Assembly: GCF_020166395.1 (NCBI RefSeq)
Contig: NZ_JAIQXU010000020.1
Span: 35,009 to 99,008, forward strand
DNA: 64,000 bases
From: Deinococcus betulae
GTDB taxonomy: Bacteria > Deinococcota > Deinococci > Deinococcales > Deinococcaceae
Direction of reading: 5' to 3'
A program made the position numbers and the translations under genes. Below the pieces are notes generated by a model. That model searched no databases. It was not told where the DNA came from and worked only from the letters and a program-made list of their open reading frames with translations. Below, piece after piece: positions 58,290 to 64,000 of the stretch (position 1 is its first letter; each line of letters begins with the position of its first letter).

Positions 58290-59162
58290 ATGCAACCACT
58301 GTTTGTCCAGTCCGGCGAGCGGCACCTCTGCACGGTGCCGCTCGCCGACATTGAGCCCCCGCCGCTGCGGGGCACGCGGAACCCCATCGGGCCGAGTGTC
58401 AAAGAATTCGGCATCCTCACGCCACTGGAACTCTACGCGGCTCCTCCTGACTGCGCCTTCCGGTACCGCGTCTCCGCGGGGACACGCCGCTTCCATACGG
58501 CGGTGGCCGCTGGCTTGGAGACAGTACCTGCTTTCGTCAGCACCGATGCCCAGACCGCGGCCGACATCACCGGCATCGAGAACCTCGGCCGCTCCAACAA
58601 TCCAGTTGCAGAAGCCCTGGCGCTGCGGGAGAAGCTGGCCCAGGGCTATGACCTGAAGGCGGTGGCGCGGCTATGGGGCGCGCCGCAAGGCACCTTGAAG
58701 AAACGGGCGAAGCTCTTGGAGTTGCCAGACTGGGTGCTCCTGGCGGTGGGCGAGCAGGTGGCGGTCAGTGTGGTGGAGGCTCTGGCGGCTATGCGAGAGC
58801 CCTACCGGACCGAGGCCGTCGAAGCGTTGCAGCGGAAGCTGGCCGACCCCAGCGCCCAGTTCACGGCTGATGATCTGAAAGCCACCCGCGTCGCCGAGGA
58901 ACAGGACTTGAGTGCACTCCTCGGCACGGCGCTGCTGGACGCGCCGGCCCCGTTGGTCCAGGTGAATGCCGCCGCCGATCTGGCTGCCCGCGTCCAGGCC
59001 ATGGCCCGCAACGAGGGCGTTGCACTTGAAGACTTGCTGCTGGCGCTGCGCCCCAGCCCCCCAGTGCCAGAACCGGAAGGGGTGAAAACTCCTCTCCCGA
59101 GCACCCTCACTGTAGGCGGGCCGCCGTCACGCATTCGGATGAACCGCCCAGGCGCGGCGTAG
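58290..59162 (+). CDS. ParB-like protein
   Basis: A 290-residue protein with the ParB/Srx N-terminal fold: VPLADIEPPPLRGTRNPIG, then FGILTPLELYAAP, FRYRVSAGTRRFHTAVAAGLETVPAFV (the GxRR box), and a helical ENLGRSNNPVAEALAL (about 107-122) like the ENLQRxxLNPxExA box. A helix-turn-helix (DLKAVARLWGAPQGTLKKRAKLL) follows. No ParA gene lies beside it, so it may be a plasmid regulator or a nucleoid-binding protein rather than a complete partition pair. Confidence 0.85.
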   Translation: MQPLFVQSGERHLCTVPLADIEPPPLRGTRNPIGPSVKEFGILTPLELYAAPPDCAFRYRVSAGTRRFHTAVAAGLETVPAFVSTDAQTAADITGIENLGRSNNPVAEALALREKLAQGYDLKAVARLWGAPQGTLKKRAKLLELPDWVLLAVGEQVAVSVVEALAAMREPYRTEAVEALQRKLADPSAQFTADDLKATRVAEEQDLSALLGTALLDAPAPLVQVNAAADLAARVQAMARNEGVALEDLLLALRPSPPVPEPEGVKTPLPSTLTVGGPPSRIRMNRPGAA

Positions 59163-59252
59163 GGGCCAGGAAGGGGCCTGGGCGCGTCTGGCCCCTCCCT
59201 GCCCGCCGGGCACCATTCTTCCGCCTCTTCCTGACCCGCACAGGCGGCGCCA
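59163..59252 (+). other. Inverted repeat after the ParB-like gene
   Basis: GGGGCCAG (59162-59169) and CTGGCCCC (59189-59196) form an eight-pair stem with a long GC-rich loop. No T-run, so more likely a processing or mRNA-stability structure than a terminator. Confidence 0.45.
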
Positions 59253-59747
59253 GTGACCGCACCGGAGCTCTGCATGACCGGACCTTCCCAACTTCCAGTA
59301 GAAGCGCACGTAGACCTGCTCAGCGGCCCGCTGGCGACCCTACTGGCGACTGTGGCCGCGCTGCCCATCTCTGCCCGTCCAGGGCTGACCCTGACTCTGC
59401 ACGGGGCGTGCCTGAGCTGGCAGCAGACGCCGACCCACAGATCGCCGTGGGTGATGATGACCTACCTCAATGCGGACGAGGCCGTCAGCGCGGTGCTCGC
59501 AGCCCGGCCACCAGAGGTCTGCGCCACGTGGTCACACCGGTTTGAACCTCCGGGGCTCGCCGCGCTGCGCCGCGCTTCAGCTCTCCGCCAGCTGCTCGGG
59601 CCCTGGGCGGCGGTTGAACTGCGAGGCGACCTGGCGTACCACCGTCTCATCCGTGGCCCCTGTTCCGTCCACAGAACCCTCTTGCCCACACTGAGGTTGG
59701 ACCGGGCACCACGAGGCCCAGTCGCCGCCCTTCACTGGTGCGACTGA
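59253..59747 (+). CDS. Hypothetical protein
   Basis: A 164-residue protein of unknown family. A helical start (LLSGPLATLLATVAALP), a beta stretch (LTLTLHGACLSWQQTP) and a helix with ALRRASALRQLLGPW. Start uncertain between GTG 59253 and ATG 59274. Some residues (ELRGDLAYHRLIRG) suggest a small alpha/beta fold. Confidence 0.52.
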   Translation: MTAPELCMTGPSQLPVEAHVDLLSGPLATLLATVAALPISARPGLTLTLHGACLSWQQTPTHRSPWVMMTYLNADEAVSAVLAARPPEVCATWSHRFEPPGLAALRRASALRQLLGPWAAVELRGDLAYHRLIRGPCSVHRTLLPTLRLDRAPRGPVAALHWCD

Positions 59748-59761
59748 TCTCGGCCAGGGTC

Positions 59762-59776
59762 GCGCGCCCAGCGCGC
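59762..59776 (+). repeat. Intergenic GTCG-headed hairpin 4
   Basis: Stem GCGCGC/GCGCGC with loop CCA, headed by GGGTC, before ATG 59799. Very close in sequence to hairpin 1. Confidence 0.6.
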
Positions 59777-59798
59777 TCGTGAAGCGCCGGAGGGCGAC

Positions 59799-60503
59799 AT
59801 GAACGGACAGGCTCAAGGCGGACGGCGGCTGTGTGGCCAGGGACGAATTCTCGGAGGCTGGTACCTGGAGTGCGCGGTGAGCCGCAGCGGCACGCACCCA
59901 CTGGATCACTTTCTGGTGGACTTCCCCACCCTGGTGCCGGCGAATCTCCATATCAGTCCCCTGGGCGTGACCCTCTGGACAGATGCCCAGAACGTCACGC
60001 ATGTGATCGACGTGGTCGGTGAGCAGCACTATCCCTTTGTGCCGGATTTCTGGGAAGAAGCGCGGCGCATGGGCTTTTCCCGGAAGGTCTCGCCGACTCT
60101 TCAGGTGGGCAAACTCAGTGCAGCCAGCCGGTTCCTCTTCATCCATGCCAAGGCCCTGATCGCCAATCCAGAGGACTTAGCACCTTACCTGGACGGCACC
60201 CACCTGTGTCCCACCCACAAAGGGCACGCCCACGACACCAGCTGCACTGGGCTTCATTGGCAGGTCACACCTGGTGCGGGGACAGACGGCCGCACCCGGT
60301 TCCTGGCGGAGGGCGAATACACCCTCCGCGGACAATTGCGGGCCGGGGCACCTGCCCCCCGGTATGCCCGCGCCATCTTTGCCTCGGTGCCCATCACCGG
60401 TATCAGCCATGTGGTCGGCCAGTCGGGCCTTCAGGGCGCCCACCAGGGACAGTTTGCGGCGGCGCAGCACAGTGGCCTCCCGGTCTACGCGGTGCCGGTA
60501 TGA
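59799..60503 (+). CDS. Hypothetical protein
   Basis: A 234-residue protein. Residues 150-165 contain a Cys-His cluster (LCPTHKGHAHDTSC) that could bind metal. The rest alternates strands and loops; residues 195-215 (YARAIFASVPITGISHVVG) look like a packed strand-helix. GGAGGGCGAC precedes the ATG. Its end overlaps the next gene by four bases. Family not recognised. Confidence 0.55.
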   Translation: MNGQAQGGRRLCGQGRILGGWYLECAVSRSGTHPLDHFLVDFPTLVPANLHISPLGVTLWTDAQNVTHVIDVVGEQHYPFVPDFWEEARRMGFSRKVSPTLQVGKLSAASRFLFIHAKALIANPEDLAPYLDGTHLCPTHKGHAHDTSCTGLHWQVTPGAGTDGRTRFLAEGEYTLRGQLRAGAPAPRYARAIFASVPITGISHVVGQSGLQGAHQGQFAAAQHSGLPVYAVPV

Positions 60504-60787
60504 CGCTGACCTCCATGGCGGCGCTGCGCCTCACCGCAAGCACGCTTCGGCAGGAGGGCGCCCGGCCAGACAGCCAGCGGCTCAGCGCCTTTGTGCAGGA
60601 ACTCAGTGCGTTCTTCCACAACGCGCCGCTGGACGAGCTGGCCGCCGCCGCCTGGCCAGCGGTCGGTGATTCGGTGGCCTCCTTGGGCGAGGTCCTGCAG
60701 CACACGCCCGAGCCCGAGGCCCAGCAGCGCGCTCTCCGAACCGAAGCGCGGCAACGGATCTTGCACGAGCTTCTTCCGCTCCCCTGA
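60500..60787 (+). CDS. Hypothetical helical protein
   Basis: A 95-residue all-helical protein (helices about 5-35, 40-65 and 70-92) with Ala, Leu and Glu predominating. ATG 60500 overlaps the previous stop, so translation is coupled. The longer frame from 60206 is rejected as it lies within the upstream gene. Function unknown. Confidence 0.55.
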   Translation: MTLTSMAALRLTASTLRQEGARPDSQRLSAFVQELSAFFHNAPLDELAAAAWPAVGDSVASLGEVLQHTPEPEAQQRALRTEARQRILHELLPLP

Positions 60788-60811
60788 CCGGGAGTGCGCC
60801 TTCACAGGAGG

Positions 60812-60828
60812 CGCGCCCAGTGGGCGCG
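60812..60828 (+). repeat. Intergenic GC hairpin 5
   Basis: CGCGCCCA pairs with TGGGCGCG around a single central G (effectively a five-base loop), ten bases before ATG 60839. Confidence 0.55.
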
Positions 60829-60838
60829 GCGTCACCGC

Positions 60839-61036
60839 ATGCCCTTACACACTGACGCGGCCACTGCACCACCAACCTCATCCCCACAAGCCGCGCGGTC
60901 CTGCCGCAGCTGTGGCGGGGCGCAGGACTACTCCTTTGACCTGTGTGAGGTCTGTGCCGAGCAGGCGTACGAGGCCGAAACCTGGCGCCTGCTGGACGAG
61001 TATCAGGCGCAGCTGGACAGACGGAGCGAACCGTGA
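60839..61036 (+). CDS. Small zinc-ribbon protein
   Basis: A 65-residue protein with two CxxC knuckles (CRSCGGAQ and CEVCAEQ, about 23-26 and 37-40), the pattern of a zinc ribbon. The C-terminal 25 residues form an acidic amphipathic helix. Start fixed at the ATG after the palindrome. Its end overlaps the next start by four bases. Such proteins can bind nucleic acid or polymerase; no specific target is visible. Confidence 0.65.
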   Translation: MPLHTDAATAPPTSSPQAARSCRSCGGAQDYSFDLCEVCAEQAYEAETWRLLDEYQAQLDRRSEP

Positions 61037-61395
61037 CGGTGGATGGTCTCACCCGATTTGACCGCGCGTTTGACGCGGCCGCGGCCGTCTGTGTCGCTGT
61101 CAGGGTGCCGCTTGCCAGGGAAGGCGTTTGGCTCGAGGCCCTGCGCGCCAGTGGACTCTCCGCCGAGCAGTCGGAAGCTGACGACACACACCTGACCTGT
61201 TACGTCCGGCCCAACATCGCATCCCACCTCATGACGGCGCTGCTGTTCCTGGGCACCCACCACGGCACTGTAACTCTCCCGAACACCGAGCGGGGCCAGC
61301 AAATTGCCGCTTGGTTGCCCCGCTCTCAGTTGAGTCGCCAGGCCGTCAGCCAGATCCTGTCGCCCTCACCCCATGGCCAGAGAAGTCGCGCCTGA
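61033..61395 (+). CDS. Hypothetical protein
   Basis: A 120-residue protein with a helical first half (RFDRAFDAAAAVCVAVRVPL) and a mixed second half. GTG start overlapping the previous stop. Its TGA stop lies in the loop of the next hairpin (61387-61402), so the hairpin is partly coding. Confidence 0.55.
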   Translation: MTVDGLTRFDRAFDAAAAVCVAVRVPLAREGVWLEALRASGLSAEQSEADDTHLTCYVRPNIASHLMTALLFLGTHHGTVTLPNTERGQQIAAWLPRSQLSRQAVSQILSPSPHGQRSRA

Positions 61396-61402
61396 CGGCG
61401 CG
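61387..61402 (+). repeat. GTCG-headed hairpin 6 with TGAC loop
   Basis: Stem CGCGCC/GGCGCG with loop TGAC. The TGA of the loop is the stop codon of the upstream gene. Confidence 0.65.
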
Positions 61403-61426
61403 GCCTGAAGGCAACAGGAGGATGTT

Positions 61427-61831
61427 ATGTCTGAATCAGCGCTGTCCGTCTCCACTGCACCCGCTTTCGTCCTGGTCACCCCGCACACCACCTACCTCGC
61501 CCACTGCGCCACCGAGGGCCTGGCCGAACGCGCCGCCGCGGTGCTCAACACGCACTACGGGCCCGGCAGCGTTTTGGTGCAACCCGCAACAGGCCAGGAG
61601 CGTGACGCTCAGGGCTGCGCGCTGGAGCTGCTCTCCCGTGACCAGGACACGGAGCTGGTGGTGGCCGCCCAGGCCACGCTGGACGTCCACGCGGCCGTCT
61701 TCGTGCGCAACGTTCATACCTTGCGCGGCCTGGTCTGGGACGGCCTTCGATTGATTCAGGGCATTCCCGTCGCCTCTACCCTGTGTGCTGAGAAAACACT
61801 GGCCCTGATGGAGCAGTACTTGCCCTTCTGA
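61427..61831 (+). CDS. Hypothetical protein
   Basis: A 134-residue alpha/beta protein with helices at 30-45 and 95-125 and a beta strand pair in the middle. ACAGGAGG lies upstream of the ATG. It ends shortly before another TGAC-loop hairpin. Family not recognised. Confidence 0.55.
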   Translation: MSESALSVSTAPAFVLVTPHTTYLAHCATEGLAERAAAVLNTHYGPGSVLVQPATGQERDAQGCALELLSRDQDTELVVAAQATLDVHAAVFVRNVHTLRGLVWDGLRLIQGIPVASTLCAEKTLALMEQYLPF

Positions 61832-61841
61832 CCCCAGAGTC

Positions 61842-61855
61842 GCCCCTGACGGGGC
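61842..61855 (+). repeat. GTCG-headed hairpin 7 with TGAC loop
   Basis: Stem GCCCC/GGGGC with loop TGAC, headed by GTC, in the 35-base gap before ATG 61867. Confidence 0.6.
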
Positions 61856-61866
61856 AGGGGACGGCC

Positions 61867-62475
61867 ATGATGTATCTGGCCGCCACGTCCAGCAGTCTGC
61901 ACGGGGCTCACCCCCGGATTCACGTCATGACCGGGCCACGCACGGGCGGCCTGCGCCCACTGGGAGAAGGCCGCCTCTGGGCCTCGGATAACGATGCCTA
62001 CAGCGGCCGCTTCTGCCCTGAGCGCTTTGGGCGTCACCTGCAGCGGCTGCTGCCCCATGCCCAGCGGTGCCTGTTTGTCGCGGCCCCCGACTTTCCGGGT
62101 GACCCGGACAGCACCCTGGCCTGCTGGCGGGCCTGCATGCCCCACCTGGCCCTTGAGTTCCCATATCCCTTTGCGTTCGTGGCCCAGACCGGCTGCGTGC
62201 CCGAGGATATTCCAGGCGACGCAGGCGCCCTGTTTCTGGCAGGCCACGACGCCTGGCGAGAAGGCCAGGCTGGCGCCGACTTGATCCAGCACGCCCGCGA
62301 GGCGCTGGGGCTCCACGTTCACATCGGGCGGGTCAACAGCGCCTCGCGACTGCGCCACTTTGCTGGTCTCGGGGCGCACAGTGCAGACGGCACGTACTTG
62401 AGCTACCAGGGCGTCACGCGCGGCCTGGCCGTCATTGGCCGGTGGCTCGATCAGACGCCAGGCGTCGCCCCCTGA
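61867..62475 (+). CDS. Phage-type TGT/deazaguanine-related protein (tentative)
   Basis: A 202-residue protein with a distinctive string of motifs: WASDNDAYSG, FVAAPDFPGD followed by TLA, FAFVAQTGC, ALFLAGHDAW, HIGRVNSASRLR and SADGTYLSYQG. I recall such a pattern in actinophage proteins related to tRNA-guanine transglycosylase-type barrels linked to 7-deazaguanine DNA modification. The Asp in DNDAYSG would be the nucleophile in that reading. Other queuosine-pathway genes are not in the window. The assignment is by eye and should be checked. Its stop lies in the loop of a hairpin. Confidence 0.45.
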   Translation: MMYLAATSSSLHGAHPRIHVMTGPRTGGLRPLGEGRLWASDNDAYSGRFCPERFGRHLQRLLPHAQRCLFVAAPDFPGDPDSTLACWRACMPHLALEFPYPFAFVAQTGCVPEDIPGDAGALFLAGHDAWREGQAGADLIQHAREALGLHVHIGRVNSASRLRHFAGLGAHSADGTYLSYQGVTRGLAVIGRWLDQTPGVAP

Positions 62476-62482
62476 CGGGGGC
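62467..62482 (+). repeat. GTCG-headed hairpin 8 with TGAC loop
   Basis: Stem GCCCCC/GGGGGC with loop TGAC; the TGA is the stop codon of the upstream gene. A GCGGAGGA site and the ATG 62506 follow. Confidence 0.65.
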
Positions 62483-62505
62483 ACCCGGGCAGGCGGAGGA
62501 ACTTC

Positions 62506-64000
62506 ATGACCAATTTCTGGGGTGCCGTGACCCGTATCGCCTACAGCCACACCAAATCGCAGGCCGTCTGGCCCTCGCTCGCGCATCAGGCCCCGATTCC
62601 AGACGCGTGCCACTCCAGGTTGAAAGACACGGACCAGCCCAGTGTGGTCGGCTTGGGCGTGGTTGTGGGCATCTGTGCCCTGCTGCGGGGCGAGGTGTTC
62701 CTCAGCCAGGCTGCCGATGAGGTCACCGTCTGCTACATGTCAACGGCAGCGTCGTCGGCCACCAGGCGCCGGATGCGCGCACACCTGGCGCGGCCCTCCG
62801 GCCTGCACCTGCAAGGTGGCGTCGGGCGCACCGGCCCTTTCGTGCTGGCCGTGGCCACCGCGGTGCTGGCCCAGCCCCCGGCCCTCCAGGAGATCACTGA
62901 ACGCTGGTGGGCCCTGATCGGCGAACTGACGCGCGTGCGCGGCGCTCGCACCACTGCCGAGCCGAGCTTCAGCGCCGCCGACCTGCGGCACGCCAGCAAC
63001 GATCCTCAGGCCACACAGGCCTTGATGGCCCTGGTGGACAGCGTTTACTACGGCCTGAAGGCCGTCTATATGGCGGGCGATCTCACGCACGAGGACAGCG
63101 AGCCCCCTGCACCCATCACCGAGGAGCCACTCGGCCGCCTGACGGTGCTCGGCGTCCCTGCGCCGTCTGGTGGGCGCACCCTGGTGCCGGGGAACACCAT
63201 CACTGAGCAGCTGCAACGGGCCGCGCGCCGGGGTGGCCGCGTGCTGCTGGTGGGGCCGACTGGCACCTTCAAGACGGAGACGGCCAAAGCCACCGCCGTG
63301 GCGCTGGCGCGGCCCATGTTCGTGGTCAAAGGCAGTCCGGACATGGAGGACCGCGACTTTCTGGGGGGCTACCAGATGCTCGACGGCGCGCCGCAGTGGG
63401 TCGACGGTCCCTTCACCCAGGCCTTCGTCCGTGCCCAGCAGGAAGGGGTGGTGCTTCTGTTCGACGAGCTGCTCCGAACCGACCCGATCAACCTTTCCAG
63501 CGCCGTGGGCTACTTGGATCATGTCAGCGCCCAGGAAGCCGCCCTGATGGGCGTCTCCGGACTGCCGGACGGGCGGTACTACGTGCTGCGCCTCAAAAAC
63601 GGTGAGCTGGTCTGGGCCCCTGTCGTCAACGTCCTCCTGATCGCCACCACCAACCTCGGGGACGGCTACCTGCAGGCCGGCCAAGGCATTGATTCGGCGC
63701 TGTTGGGACGCTTCTCCCGCATCATCGATATGGAGTACGCCGAAGCCGACGTGGCCCTGGCCCTGTACGGGCGGTTGTTCGGAGACGCCGCGCTGGTGGC
63801 CAGTGCCTACGCGGTCGAACTGGACACGCGGGAAAACCATGTCAGCCGCTCAGGCCTGCTGGAGCGCGAGGCCAACCCGCGTGTGGTGATCAGCTGGCTC
63901 GAACTCGTGCAGGCCCTGATGGAAGATGGGTGGCCCCGGCACGAGGCCTTCCGTCTCGCCGCCGAATCCACCCTGATGCCGTTTTGCGTGGCCCGCGATC
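62506..64000 (+). CDS. MoxR-type AAA+ ATPase (runs off the window)
   Basis: At least 498 residues, open at the window edge. The first 200 residues are not assigned (a helical domain with Cys and Trp). The ATPase core has Walker A GPTGTFKTE (about 251-259), SPDMEDRDFLGGYQ, Walker B VLLFDELLRT (about 316-325), sensor LLIATTNLGDGY, and GRFSRIIDMEYAE. This is the MoxR/CbbQ/GvpN pattern. Such ATPases usually act with a VWA-domain partner to remodel proteins; the gene after the window should be examined for it. GCGGAGGA precedes the ATG. Confidence 0.85.
   Translation, partial: MTNFWGAVTRIAYSHTKSQAVWPSLAHQAPIPDACHSRLKDTDQPSVVGLGVVVGICALLRGEVFLSQAADEVTVCYMSTAASSATRRRMRAHLARPSGLHLQGGVGRTGPFVLAVATAVLAQPPALQEITERWWALIGELTRVRGARTTAEPSFSAADLRHASNDPQATQALMALVDSVYYGLKAVYMAGDLTHEDSEPPAPITEEPLGRLTVLGVPAPSGGRTLVPGNTITEQLQRAARRGGRVLLVGPTGTFKTETAKATAVALARPMFVVKGSPDMEDRDFLGGYQMLDGAPQWVDGPFTQAFVRAQQEGVVLLFDELLRTDPINLSSAVGYLDHVSAQEAALMGVSGLPDGRYYVLRLKNGELVWAPVVNVLLIATTNLGDGYLQAGQGIDSALLGRFSRIIDMEYAEADVALALYGRLFGDAALVASAYAVELDTRENHVSRSGLLEREANPRVVISWLELVQALMEDGWPRHEAFRLAAESTLMPFCVARD

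Noticed and set aside
62740..63840. 366-residue minus-strand frame
   Set aside because: Antisense to the MoxR-type ATPase, which has clear Walker motifs.
1..64000. CRISPR arrays and insertion sequences
   Set aside because: No regularly spaced repeats, Cas genes, transposase motifs or terminal inverted repeats with target duplications were seen.

Overview
The window looks like part of a large Deinococcus plasmid. The base composition is GC-rich. The single-stranded DNA-binding protein carries two OB folds in one chain, the form typical of Deinococcus-Thermus. Many genes have a promoter whose -10 hexamer ends 6-7 bases before the start codon, which fits the leaderless mRNAs known to be common in Deinococcus. 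A lexA-imuB-dnaE2 mutagenesis operon resembles the lexA-imuY-dnaE2 operon known from D. deserti. The plasmid assignment is an inference from the conjugation genes, recombinase, SSB and ParB-like gene, and from the absence of chromosomal housekeeping operons.

Layout. 1-3986: an operon of four small unknown genes, one ending in a degenerate LexA-like half, leading into a tyrosine recombinase. 4230-6946: an unknown gene and a family B DNA polymerase with intact exonuclease and polymerase motifs. 7259-7668: tRNA genes (Glu, Asp, a class-I tRNA with anticodon AAG, Pro) and a broken tRNA-like piece. 7708-13073: the SOS mutagenesis operon on the minus strand, headed by lexA, with two matching operator-like palindromes over divergent promoters. 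13095-14341: small unknown genes and a lipoprotein. 14787-17615: an AT-richer island encoding a secreted 42-residue peptide, a thioredoxin-like protein, a large helical-repeat protein and a charged partner. 17721-23856: a tightly coupled operon with a peroxiredoxin-like fusion, a 31-residue ORF and a GHKL ATPase fused to an HEXXH metallopeptidase. 23940-31570: regulators, OB-fold (SSB-like) proteins and a MalT/SARP-type regulator. 31774-35416: winged-helix, RNase-H-like, MshEN-domain and primase-polymerase genes. 36682-54724: a type IV secretion (conjugation) locus. 55116-64000: a run of small plasmid-maintenance genes around SSB and ParB-like genes, most gaps carrying a short GC-rich hairpin, ending in a truncated MoxR-type AAA+ ATPase.

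How it works together. The conjugation locus supplies a VirB2/B3-like pair, VirB4, a TrbJ-like protein, a VirB6/TrbL-like protein, VirD4/TraG, VirB10, a VirB1-type transglycosylase and a VirB9-like candidate. Its second ATPase resembles the SpoIIIAA/Ycf45 family rather than classical VirB11. Two exported proteins with a degenerate phospholipase-D-like fold lie within the locus. No relaxase was recognised. Replication and repair functions (PolB, prim-pol, SSB, mutasome, recombinase) are spread over the element.

The best candidates for undescribed biology are the secreted-peptide/thioredoxin/repeat-protein island, the GHKL-metallopeptidase operon, the Ycf45-type ATPase in a type IV system, and the family of intergenic GTCG-headed hairpins.
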